This document shows, piece after piece, positions 33,861 to 41,551 of a stretch of 50,995 bases of DNA. Source of the stretch: an uncultured Clostridia bacterium. GTDB taxonomy: Bacteria > Bacillota > Clostridia > Christensenellales > Borkfalkiaceae. Within the stretch, counting starts at the first letter, position 1. Each line of letters begins with the position of its first letter. The translations under genes and the position numbers were made by a program. The notes beneath the pieces were generated by a model, which saw only the letters and a program-made list of their open reading frames with translations, was not told the DNA's origin and did no database searches. Location of the stretch: contig CANRKK010000012.1 in assembly GCA_947631195.1 (NCBI GenBank), positions 1 through 50,995 of the forward strand, in the 5' to 3' direction.

Positions 33861-33871
33861 TTTTACAGTCT

Positions 33872-33897
33872 GTCCGTAAAACTATACTTTTACGGAC
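33872..33897. promoter_or_regulatory. Candidate recombinase site R and terminator-like hairpin
   Basis: GTCCGTAAAACT, AT, ACTTTTACGGAC: a nearly perfect 26-base dyad with central AT. The plus strand continues with a run of six T, so RNA from P1 would form a 10-bp stem followed by U residues, a factor-independent terminator shape. Confidence 0.6.
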
Positions 33898-33918
33898 TTT
33901 TTTCATAATAGGTGTTAG

Positions 33919-33927
33919 TGATATAAT
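33919..33927 (+). promoter_or_regulatory. Extended -10 promoter P2 of the recombinase gene
   Basis: TGA followed by TATAAT (33922-33927), the same extended -10 as P1, with only a T-rich -35. It would start transcription near 33934, 30 bases before the recombinase ATG, downstream of site R. Confidence 0.6.
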
Positions 33928-33964
33928 TTTTCTGCCATTTTTATAAAACAGGAGGAAAATTTTT

Positions 33965-34573
33965 ATGAATTATGGGTATGCAAGAGTATCCACCAAAGGT
34001 CAAAATCTTGACAGACAGCTTGTTGAGCTTGTGCACTTCGGAGTGGAGGAAAAGAATATTTTTAAAGATAAGGAAAGCGGAAAAGATTTTAACCGCAAAA
34101 ATTATCTTAAACTGCGCAGCAAACTTAAGGCGGGCGACCTGCTGGTGGTTAAGTCCATAGACAGACTTGGCCGCAACTACGACATGATAATCAAGGAGTG
34201 GTATTATATTACCAAAACGGCGGCCTGCGACATTAAAGTGCTGGACATGGACCTTTTGGACACGCGCGCGGACAACAACCTTTTGGGGCGGTTTATCTCC
34301 GACGTGGTGCTGCAAATTTTATCGTTTGTGGCCGAAAACGAAAGGACGTACCTGCATAAACGGCAGGAGGAAGGCATTAAAATAGCCAAGCAAAAGGGGA
34401 TTAAATTCGGCAGGCCCGCGTTTACTCTGGACCGAAAAATACAAAATCTTTTCGCATGCTACGACGCGGATAAGATTTCGCTTGAAGAGATGCTGGCGCG
34501 GCTGCACATAAGCCGTTCCACGTTTTATAAATATTACCAGGTTTACAAGGGGTTATCCGCGCATTATTTTTAA
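33965..34573 (+). CDS. Small serine recombinase (resolvase/invertase family)
   Basis: 202 residues. The N-terminal catalytic domain has the nucleophile Ser9 in YARVSTKGQNLDRQL, the conserved SIDRLGRNYDMI and the E-helix FVAENERTYLHKRQEEGI. FGRPAFTLD links to a helix-turn-helix (DKISLEEMLARLHISRSTFY). The size fits resolvases and invertases, not large serine integrases. AGGAGG lies nine bases before the ATG. No transposase is nearby. It is divergent from the surface operon, with three site-like dyads between them, which suggests it acts there. Whether it resolves, inverts or only represses cannot be told from sequence. Confidence 0.93.
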   Translation: MNYGYARVSTKGQNLDRQLVELVHFGVEEKNIFKDKESGKDFNRKNYLKLRSKLKAGDLLVVKSIDRLGRNYDMIIKEWYYITKTAACDIKVLDMDLLDTRADNNLLGRFISDVVLQILSFVAENERTYLHKRQEEGIKIAKQKGIKFGRPAFTLDRKIQNLFACYDADKISLEEMLARLHISRSTFYKYYQVYKGLSAHYF

Positions 34574-34596
34574 AAAAGTGATACATGTATGCGTTT

Positions 34597-34648
34597 CTCC
34601 CACCCACCACTTCGTGACACCCTCCCCCGTCGGCGACGGAAGAGGGCA
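34597..34648 (-). repeat. 52-base inverted repeat, right arm
   Basis: Reverse complement of 29641-29692 with about two mismatches. It starts 23 bases after the recombinase stop codon. Confidence 0.8.
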
Positions 34649-34673
34649 CGACAGGCTGATTTTACGTAGTTGG

Positions 34674-34857
34674 CAACGGGTCAGAAACGAGCAAGACAAG
34701 GAGCGTGCGCAAGCGACGACAGGAGCGTACACAGACGTACGTAACCGAGGAGTGCGCAAACGCACGCGAGGGCTTTGCCCGACGCTTTGGGTTGAAAGTT
34801 TTAGCTCGCCTAAAACTTTCAACCCAAACACAGCCAAGCGAAGTTTATCACCCGTTG
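34674..34857 (+). mobile_element. MITE-like element, copy 2
   Basis: Ends CAACGGGT and ACCCGTTG as in 23792-23912, with the same interior sequence plus an insert. The insert holds a perfect 19-bp stem (34786-34804 with 34810-34828) around a five-base loop. 184 bases in total. It ends next to the rpsR terminator. Confidence 0.65.
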
Positions 34858-34868
34858 GCGGGAGCAGC

Positions 34869-34899
34869 AAAAAACCGCAGGCAAAAGCCTGCGGTTTTT
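34869..34899 (-). terminator. Terminator of the rpsF-ssb-rpsR operon
   Basis: A perfect 12-bp stem (aaaaccgcaggc / gcctgcggtttt) with loop AAAA/TTTT, followed on the minus strand by a run of T. It lies 14 bases after the rpsR stop. Confidence 0.9.
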
Positions 34900-34912
34900 A
34901 CACTTTAAATTG

Positions 34913-35209
34913 TTAGTCGGCCTTGAAGGGAAGAAGCGCAGCAATGCGCGCGCGCTTGATTGCCTTTGACAGCTCGCGCTGGTGCTTTGCGCACGTGCCG
35001 CTCATTCTGCGGGGGAGCATTTTGCCGCTTTCGGTTACAAACTTCTTTAAGCGGTTTACGTCCTTATAGTCTATAACTTCCACTTTTTCCTGGCAGAAAA
35101 CGCATACCTTTCTGCGGGGAACCCTTTTATAGCCCTTTTTGCCTGCCGCTGCAGGCGCTGCCTGCGCTGCGGGAGCCGCTTCCTGTGTTACAGTTTTATT
35201 TTCTTCCAT
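34913..35209 (-). CDS. rpsR: 30S ribosomal protein S18
   Basis: 98 residues. The core is standard ([20 protein letters not shown], then [20 protein letters not shown]). The N-terminus has an Ala/Pro-rich extension of about 20 residues before [11 protein letters not shown]. Cysteines in VCVFCQEK with TCAKH are consistent with the zinc-type (C+) S18. Last gene of the conserved rpsF-ssb-rpsR operon. Confidence 0.97.
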   Translation of the reverse strand: MEENKTVTQEAAPAAQAAPAAAGKKGYKRVPRRKVCVFCQEKVEVIDYKDVNRLKKFVTESGKMLPRRMSGTCAKHQRELSKAIKRARIAALLPFKAD

Positions 35210-35227
35210 AAATTATCTCCTTAAAAA

Positions 35228-35656
35228 TCAGAAGGGAATATCTCCGTCGTCGTCAAACGCCTGCAAAGAGGGCTTTTTGGCCGCTCCGGGTGCGTTTTGT
35301 GCGGGGGCGGCGTCATACGGAACGTCGTCCGTGTTCTGTGAACGGGGCGTTAAAAATTCCACGTCGGTGGCCACGATATCCACGCCCGTGCGCTTTACGC
35401 CCTGGCTGTCCTCGTAGTTTCTCAGCTCGATAGAGCCGCACACCGCCACTTTGTTGCCCTTTTTTGCAAAGCGCGCCACCGTTTCGCCCAGTCCGCGCCA
35501 AGCCACGCAGTTGAAAAAGTCGGTCTTTCTCTCGCCGTCGGCGCCCGCATAGTTGCGGTTTACCGCTATGCCGAAGCGGCAAATCTTTATCCCGCCCGAT
35601 GTTTCCGTAAGTTCGGGGTCACGGGTTAAATTCCCTATTAAAAATACTTTGTTCAT
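35228..35656 (-). CDS. ssb: Single-stranded DNA-binding protein
   Basis: 142 residues. The OB-fold starts MNKVFLIGNLTRDPELTETS and contains FFNCVAWRGLGE and VCGSIELRNYEDSQGVKRTG. A low-complexity linker ends in DDDGDIPF, the acidic tip that recruits repair and replication proteins. Position between rpsF and rpsR is the norm in Bacillota. Confidence 0.98.
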   Translation of the reverse strand: MNKVFLIGNLTRDPELTETSGGIKICRFGIAVNRNYAGADGERKTDFFNCVAWRGLGETVARFAKKGNKVAVCGSIELRNYEDSQGVKRTGVDIVATDVEFLTPRSQNTDDVPYDAAPAQNAPGAAKKPSLQAFDDDGDIPF

Positions 35657-35675
35657 TTTTTATACCCTTTGTGTT

Positions 35676-35960
35676 TTACGCTTTTACGGTTATCATTCTT
35701 CTCAATACTTCCAAAGTGAGGCCCGCGACACGGTCGAGTTCCTTGACTGCTGAGCCCTCAACTTCGAAAGTGAACACTACGTAGTATCCGTCGGTTTTGT
35801 CGCTGATGGGATATGCGAGTTTTTTTACTCCCGCCTTATCCACAGCCACAACGGAACCGCCTGCGGACGTTATAACGTCCTCAAACTTCTTTTGGATATT
35901 TTCCTTAACCTCGTCGGCTACGGCGCTATCCAAAACGTAGAGCATTTCGTAAGTTTTCAT
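35676..35960 (-). CDS. rpsF: 30S ribosomal protein S6
   Basis: 94 residues from the ATG at 35960, which has GGGAGGTG eight bases upstream; an upstream in-frame start at 35993 would run through a leader hairpin and is rejected. MKTYEMLYVLDS and LAYPISDKTDGYYVVFTFEV are typical of S6. First gene of the operon with ssb and rpsR. Confidence 0.97.
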   Translation of the reverse strand: MKTYEMLYVLDSAVADEVKENIQKKFEDVITSAGGSVVAVDKAGVKKLAYPISDKTDGYYVVFTFEVEGSAVKELDRVAGLTLEVLRRMITVKA

Positions 35961-35977
35961 AATTTCACCTCCCGGAC

Positions 35978-36008
35978 TTAATCGGCATACCACCTGCGGT
36001 ATGCAAGG
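35978..36008 (-). promoter_or_regulatory. Candidate S6:S18-binding leader hairpin
   Basis: In the rpsF leader, minus strand: CTT, GCATACC, loop, GGTATG, then CCG and ATTAAG. It forms a six- to seven-bp stem with an unpaired CCG on its 3' side and a short outer CTT/AAG stem. In other bacteria the S6:S18 complex binds a leader hairpin with a bulged CCG and represses its own operon. The match is by eye and short. Confidence 0.45.
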
Positions 36009-36036
36009 TATCGCGCAAAATATTTGCGCTTTATAA

Positions 36037-36065
36037 ATACTACATTATTTTTATTTGATTGTCAA
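36037..36065 (-). promoter_or_regulatory. Promoter of rpsF-ssb-rpsR
   Basis: Minus strand: TTGACA (36065-36060), 17-base spacer, TAGTAT (36042-36037). This leaves a leader of about 70 bases with the hairpin at 35978-36008. Confidence 0.75.
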
Positions 36066-36085
36066 CCGTTTTTGGGATTAATTTT

Positions 36086-39000
36086 TCAGTGACCCAACCC
36101 CCCTACATAACTACTATATCTATTATAGAATTCAACCATAGTTATAAGTTCGGAAAGGGCCTCATCGAGCGTGAACTCGCCGAGTGCTTTTCCGTTTACT
36201 TCTGTTTTGAGCGCATCGTCGGTAAAATCAAGTATTCCCGCTTTGTCGAGATCATTCAAAGTGGAACTTTTTAAGCGGTTAGCCACGCCCGTAATTACGC
36301 TACCTATGTTGTTGAGCTTTAACGGTGTTTCAGCGCCGCTCTCGTCCGTAAGCAGAAGAGTCCACATTCCCTGCACGGCGCCGTAGGTATAGTATTCGCC
36401 GCTTGAGGGAAGACTATCGAGTTTGCCGAGATCCTTACCTTCCATTTGCACGAGATGGTATGAGCCGTTCTCGTCCTTTGTGTAGTAGAGATAATTTGCG
36501 TTGAATTTAATTTCTTTGTCGGCGTCAGAGGGTTCGCCGACGACTGCCTTGCGCAACTCCGCGTCGATATATGTCATATCGCCGTCTTTTTCTTTGTCGT
36601 ATTGACCGTTGCTGTCCCTGTCATCGTAACTCGAAACTTTGTAAATTTCGCTGGCATACAGTTCGTTTAAGGTGAGGTTATCTATAGTATCGCCGATACC
36701 GTTTATGGTCGAATCCTTAATGGCGTTTAAAATTGTGTTATCTTCGGGCACTTCGATTAGCTCGCCTATGGTAAGGGTGTCCATAAGCCCGCTTATTTTA
36801 CTGCTCAAGTCGCTGATTTTGGTGCCGTCAACGGGTGCGCCGTCTTTGGTAACTTCCGTTATATTGCCGCCCACTATCGTAAGATTTACAGTTTCGCCGC
36901 CCTGTTTTGCGGTATTGGTTTCGGCGTTCACCTCGTTTATGCCGTAGGCGAGATAGACGATTATCGCGCTGTTTGCGGGGATATCTATCACGTCGGGCAG
37001 GGTGAGATTTTTTATCGCAGTGCCGACATTATTTACGGTGTACTCCCCTATCTTTGCCATCAGCTTATTGTCGTCTTCTATGTCGACAATATCCTTTATT
37101 TTGAGCGTCTTTGTCAGCTCGTTTACCTTGCCGCCGACTGCCTCTATCTTCGTGCCGGGAACGGGTTCGCCGCCCTTTGTAACTTCCGTTATATTATCCC
37201 CGACTATCGTGAGGGTTACCGCTTCGCCGTTGAGCTTTGCGCTTGTGCCGTCTATTTCGGTTATGCCGTAGGCGAGGAACGCCATTATTGCGTTGTCCGC
37301 GGGAATATCCATTACGTCGGGCAGGGTGAGTTCGTTTACAACGTTGCCCACGTCTGCAATGGTGCAATCCCCTATCTTATCCATCAGCTTGCCGCTCTGC
37401 GTGGAAGTGTCGATAAGATCTTTGATTTTTAGCGTTTTCGTCAACTCGTCTACCTTGCCGCCGACTTCGTTTATGCCCGTGCCTTCAACGGGTTCGCCGT
37501 TTTTGGTAACTCCCGTTATATAGCCGTCCTGTATCGTAAGCACGACGTCTTCGCCGTTATGTTTTGCATTTGTGCCGTCGATTTCGGTTATGCCGTAGGC
37601 GAGATATGCCATTATTTTGTTGTCTGCGGAGATATCCATTACGTCTGGCAAAGTGAGGCCGGTTACCAACGTGCCCACGCCTGAAATAGTGGAATCCTTT
37701 ATCTTCTGCATCAGCTTGCCGCTGCCTTCAATCTCGATTATATCCCCTATTTTCAGCGTTTCGGTCAGCTCGGTGACCCTATCTCCTACTTCGTTTATGC
37801 CCGTGCCTTCAACGGGTTCGCCGCCCTCCGTAACTTTGGTGATATTCTTGCCGTCGGTTTCTATTTGAACGGTAGTCGTAGTATAGGTTCCGTCGGGCAA
37901 CTTTTTGTGCAATACCGCCGTATTGTTCTCTGTGTTTATGTCGGTTATGCTGTATGCAAGGAAAGCCATTATTGCGTTGTCCGAAGGGATAGCCATCACG
38001 TCGGGCAGAGTGATCGTTTCTACGACGCTGCCCACTTCGCTTATCTTGCAGTCGCCGATCTTGACCATCAAGGGATTATCGGGGTTGATTTCGATTATAT
38101 CCTTTATATATAGAGTTTCGGTTATATCTCCGATCCTGTCGTTTATGCCGTTTATCGTTGTGCCGGGAACGGGTTCGCCGTTTTTGGTAACTCCCGTTAT
38201 ATTTCCGTTATCGAGTATCAGGTCTACCGTTTCGCCGTCGAGCTTTGCGGTCGCGCCGTCTATTTCGGTTATGCCGTAGGCGAGATATGCAAGGATCTTA
38301 TTGTCTGCGGGGATATCTATCAGCCCGCCGATTTCAAGCGTATTCATTGCCGAGGAAAGCTCGTTTATCTTATAAGTCGCCAGCTGTTCAAGAATCTTGT
38401 TGCCGTCGGGGTCGATTATGTCGCCTATGGTGAGGTTATCCATAACGCCGTTCACCCTGCCGCTCAGCTCGTCTATGCCTGCGGCGGGAACGGGGTTGCC
38501 CTCGCTGTCGGTAACGGAGATTATCTTATTCCCCGACACCTGCACGGTGCAGTCCTCGCCGTCTAATTTCGCCGTCCACAGTCCGTCAACTTCTTTAAGA
38601 CCCGTTATGCCGTATGCGAGGTAGGGCAAAATGCCGTTATCCGTGGTGACGTCCACAAATATGCTTATCTCTATATTGTCTATAGTGTTGTTTATGGAGC
38701 CGACCGTCGTGCCGGCGAGCGCGTTGCCCTCCTCATCGGTAACGGAGGTTATTTTGCCGCCCTCCACCGTGACGTATGCGGGGATGTCTTCGTCGCCGAG
38801 TTTATACGTAGCCGTATATCTGCCCTGCCCGTCGGGCGTTGACGACAAATTGGTCAGGCCGTAAACAAAGTACAGAAGCATTGCGTCGTCGCTTTCCACC
38901 GCGAGGAAGGCGCCCAGCTCTATCTCGTTCACCTTGTCCTGGAAGTTTACGTTGCCGTTGATGAGGTCGCCTATCGAGATGTCGCCGAGGAGAGCGCCTA

Positions 39001-39973
39001 TCAGCTCGTCGTCGGCAAGCTCGCCCGAAAGCAGTTCGGTTACGCGCATCTTTTCAAGCGCGCCCAGGCCGTTGCCGTCCATAAGCGAGCCTATGGTAAC
39101 GGGCTCGAGAACGGTCTTTTCGCCCGCCGCGTTTATGTAGTAGTTGCCCGTGTTTTCGGCATACTCCTCTATGTATATGCTATACAGGTGCCCGTCGTCC
39201 GCAGTAAATTTAAACTTTTGGATATCGTTGGCGTCACGCTCGGTTATGTAATAGTGGCCGTTATATTCAAAGAAAAATATGTCGTACAGGTCGTTGTCCG
39301 CCGACTGTTTTATGATATACTGCGAATTTGACAGCACTGCGCCGTCCTCCACTCGCTTGTACGCGCCGTCGACGTATTTAAAATTATCCACCATTATGGG
39401 ATATTTTTCGCCCGTGGCGGGATCGGTCACGCAGTTGGACTCCAACCCGTAGAGCAACTTTTCCAAAACGATGTTGGCCGAGCCCTCCAGATTGAGGTTA
39501 TCCAAAAACGCGGCGGGCTGGATATTCATAACCACGCCCTCGAGATAAGCGCCGAATTCGGAGAATTTTATTGCGCTGAGTTCGTCGTAGTCCACCGTGA
39601 CGTACTGCTCTATGGCGGCGGACAGCTGGTCCACAAGCCCGCGCGTGGCGGGAACGAGGGCGTCTATCTGGCCGAGAGTGAGGTTTTGGGTGTCCTGCGC
39701 CATGGCGGTGATCTTGCTTATAAGGTCGAGCACGCTGGTAACGCCGCCGTTATCGGGGTCGGTGTTTACGACCTTGTTTTTGCCCGTCTCCTCGTCCTTG
39801 CTGTTGTCCACGCCGAACATGGACAGCACGCCGTCCAGATCGGAATTGAGCACGTACAGCGCACCGCCCGCGACGGCGCCCACGACTATGGCAATGCCGA
39901 GAATTATTCCCACGATAAAGAAAATTACCGTTTTAAAGCCGCCGCCCTTTTTTTGTACCTGATTTCCTCGCAT
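36086..39973 (-). CDS. 1295-residue membrane-anchored protein with ~108-residue tandem repeats
   Basis: The N-terminus has basic MRGNQVQKKGGG then one hydrophobic helix (~13-45, glycine- and valine-rich), so it is probably anchored with the rest outside. Residues ~50-340 are unique. About seven repeats start near residues 351, 431, 544, 652, 772, 881 and 989. A typical unit has LTLPDVMDIPADNAIMAFLA, YGITEIDG, a short hairpin ending ITEVTK(N/G)GEPV.GT, and KTLKIKDIIDI...KLM.KIGD. The C-terminal ~200 residues diverge. There is no catalytic motif, signal peptidase site or sorting signal. I do not recognise the family. GGAGG precedes the ATG. It is a single-gene unit; the repeats are also visible in the DNA, so copy number may vary between strains. 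Confidence 0.8.
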   Translation of the reverse strand: MRGNQVQKKGGGFKTVIFFIVGIILGIAIVVGAVAGGALYVLNSDLDGVLSMFGVDNSKDEETGKNKVVNTDPDNGGVTSVLDLISKITAMAQDTQNLTLGQIDALVPATRGLVDQLSAAIEQYVTVDYDELSAIKFSEFGAYLEGVVMNIQPAAFLDNLNLEGSANIVLEKLLYGLESNCVTDPATGEKYPIMVDNFKYVDGAYKRVEDGAVLSNSQYIIKQSADNDLYDIFFFEYNGHYYITERDANDIQKFKFTADDGHLYSIYIEEYAENTGNYYINAAGEKTVLEPVTIGSLMDGNGLGALEKMRVTELLSGELADDELIGALLGDISIGDLINGNVNFQDKVNEIELGAFLAVESDDAMLLYFVYGLTNLSSTPDGQGRYTATYKLGDEDIPAYVTVEGGKITSVTDEEGNALAGTTVGSINNTIDNIEISIFVDVTTDNGILPYLAYGITGLKEVDGLWTAKLDGEDCTVQVSGNKIISVTDSEGNPVPAAGIDELSGRVNGVMDNLTIGDIIDPDGNKILEQLATYKINELSSAMNTLEIGGLIDIPADNKILAYLAYGITEIDGATAKLDGETVDLILDNGNITGVTKNGEPVPGTTINGINDRIGDITETLYIKDIIEINPDNPLMVKIGDCKISEVGSVVETITLPDVMAIPSDNAIMAFLAYSITDINTENNTAVLHKKLPDGTYTTTTVQIETDGKNITKVTEGGEPVEGTGINEVGDRVTELTETLKIGDIIEIEGSGKLMQKIKDSTISGVGTLVTGLTLPDVMDISADNKIMAYLAYGITEIDGTNAKHNGEDVVLTIQDGYITGVTKNGEPVEGTGINEVGGKVDELTKTLKIKDLIDTSTQSGKLMDKIGDCTIADVGNVVNELTLPDVMDIPADNAIMAFLAYGITEIDGTSAKLNGEAVTLTIVGDNITEVTKGGEPVPGTKIEAVGGKVNELTKTLKIKDIVDIEDDNKLMAKIGEYTVNNVGTAIKNLTLPDVIDIPANSAIIVYLAYGINEVNAETNTAKQGGETVNLTIVGGNITEVTKDGAPVDGTKISDLSSKISGLMDTLTIGELIEVPEDNTILNAIKDSTINGIGDTIDNLTLNELYASEIYKVSSYDDRDSNGQYDKEKDGDMTYIDAELRKAVVGEPSDADKEIKFNANYLYYTKDENGSYHLVQMEGKDLGKLDSLPSSGEYYTYGAVQGMWTLLLTDESGAETPLKLNNIGSVITGVANRLKSSTLNDLDKAGILDFTDDALKTEVNGKALGEFTLDEALSELITMVEFYNRYSSYVGGLGH

Positions 39974-40025
39974 AAGGACCTCCGAATATTATGACAACTG
40001 GATAATTTAGTATTAAGTAAGCGAT

Positions 40026-40055
40026 ATTATATCATATTATGCGCGCGTATGCAAA
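40026..40055 (-). promoter_or_regulatory. Promoter of the 1295-residue repeat protein
   Basis: Minus strand: TTTGCA (40055-40050), 18-base spacer, TATAAT (40031-40026) with the extended TGA just before it. Confidence 0.65.
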
Positions 40056-40070
40056 CAAATGAGAGTACTT

Positions 40071-41426
40071 TTATTTGCCGCCGCCCAAATAAACTTTTAC
40101 GGCGCGGGCCGAAAGCGCCTCTTTGTCGTTGGCCGCCGCCCCCGTTGCGCAGTCGTCCAAAAGTTTTTGCAGGGTTTTGCCCACGTCCGCGGGCGCAAAG
40201 CCGAGGGAAAGCAGAACCCCGCCCCTTATTTTTAAGTCCCCGAGGGTGAAAGGCGCGCCCTCGTCCCGCATCTTTTTGTAAACCGCCCTGAATTTTGCAA
40301 CGGACGGGGCCTCGCTCATATCGTCGCGGCAGGCCGAATAATCCGCCTGCTTCAAGGAGAGAATTTTATCGAATATGTCGTAGTTTGCAACTATGAACCT
40401 GCGCACCTTACATTCGCGCGCGTCCCCGCGCAGGTCGTACATATGCGTTTCAATGAGCCGCACGGCCTCGGCGGCAAGTTTTTTGGGGGCGCGCAGCCTT
40501 GCAAGCACGTCCGCGGCGATCTCCGCGCCCACCTTTTCGTGATTGTGAAAGTTTCCGTAATTTTTATAGCAGTACGGCTTGCCTATATCGTGCAGAAGGG
40601 CGGCCAGACGCACCCCCCCGTCCGCATACATGGCGCACCGCAGGGAATGTTCCAAAACGTCGTATTTATGGAAGTCGGCGCGCTGGGCCATGTTTTCGCC
40701 CGCGGCGAGCTCGGGGAGAATTTCATTTAAAACTCCCGTCTCTTTAAGTATCGTCAGCCCCCTGTAATGCGCGTACGGTATGCCGTATTTTTCGTCTGCG
40801 TGCAGTATGAGGTTGAGCTCGGCATATACGCGCTCGGCGGACACGTCGCCGATAAGTTTTCTGTGGGCCGCAGCGGCGGCAAGGCACTCCGCCGACGGTT
40901 CAAAGCCCGTTTGGGCGGCGATCCTTGCAAGGCGCATAAGTCTGAGTCCGTCCTCGCCGAACACCTTGGAGGGGTCGGCAACGGTAGTTATCCGCCTGCC
41001 CTTTATATCCTCCGCGCCGCCGAGCGGATCGGCGAATTCGCGGGAACGTATGTCGTAATACACGGCGTTGCACTTGAAATCGCGGCGGCGGGCGTCGAGG
41101 GAAATATCCTTAGTAAAGCAAACGTTAGAGGGGACGTGTTCCCCGCGCACGTACTTGTCCGAACGGAAACAGGTGAACTCATAGCTCTCCCCGTCCCTCT
41201 CTATCTTTGCGGTGCCCGTGTTTTTGTAGACGGCCGTAACCAAAAAGCCGCAACCGCGGGCGCGGGCGGCAAAATCTTCGGCGGGGGCGGGCGCGCAGAT
41301 ATCGGTGTCCGTCTCCGCGGAGGAAAGGCCCGCCAAAAAATCCCGTACCCTGCCGCCGACAACGTACAGCGGATAGGGACAGGTTTCAGCCAAAGCGGTT
41401 AAGTTTTTGGAAAAGGTTTTATACAA
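40071..41426 (-). CDS. cca: CCA-adding tRNA nucleotidyltransferase with HD domain
   Basis: Adds or repairs the CCA end of tRNAs. The protein has 451 residues. The N-terminal nucleotidyltransferase head has LYVVGGRVRDFLAG and the metal aspartates in ETDTDICAPA. RRRDFKCNAVYYD and EDGLRLMRLARIAAQTGF are the class II NTP-binding motifs. The C-terminal HD domain has AALLHDIGKPYCYKNYGNFH. Poly(A) polymerase is the alternative, but the length and motif set favour the CCA enzyme. Divergent from the lipid kinase gene. Confidence 0.92.
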   Translation of the reverse strand: MYKTFSKNLTALAETCPYPLYVVGGRVRDFLAGLSSAETDTDICAPAPAEDFAARARGCGFLVTAVYKNTGTAKIERDGESYEFTCFRSDKYVRGEHVPSNVCFTKDISLDARRRDFKCNAVYYDIRSREFADPLGGAEDIKGRRITTVADPSKVFGEDGLRLMRLARIAAQTGFEPSAECLAAAAAHRKLIGDVSAERVYAELNLILHADEKYGIPYAHYRGLTILKETGVLNEILPELAAGENMAQRADFHKYDVLEHSLRCAMYADGGVRLAALLHDIGKPYCYKNYGNFHNHEKVGAEIAADVLARLRAPKKLAAEAVRLIETHMYDLRGDARECKVRRFIVANYDIFDKILSLKQADYSACRDDMSEAPSVAKFRAVYKKMRDEGAPFTLGDLKIRGGVLLSLGFAPADVGKTLQKLLDDCATGAAANDKEALSARAVKVYLGGGK

Positions 41427-41485
41427 GGCCGCACCTACCGTAATTCAAAACAATTATAACAGGAATTTATTTTATTTGCAATTTA

Positions 41486-41515
41486 TTTGAATATGATATA
41501 TAATTGTTATATAAT
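41486..41515 (+). promoter_or_regulatory. Promoter of the lipid kinase gene
   Basis: TTTGAA (41486-41491), 18-base spacer, TATAAT (41510-41515). A leader of about 30 bases reaches the ATG at 41552. Other AT-rich -10-like boxes overlap, so the exact choice is uncertain. Confidence 0.55.
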
Positions 41516-41551
41516 AGCAAAAAAACCATATTCCGCAAAGGCTGTCACATT

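Larger units (their letters stand above)
34574..34868. other. Gene-free stretch of repeats after the recombinase
   Basis: Nearly all of it is the right arm of the 52-base inverted repeat (34597-34648) and a MITE-like element (34674-34857). No gene and no clear recombinase terminator are seen. Confidence 0.7.
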
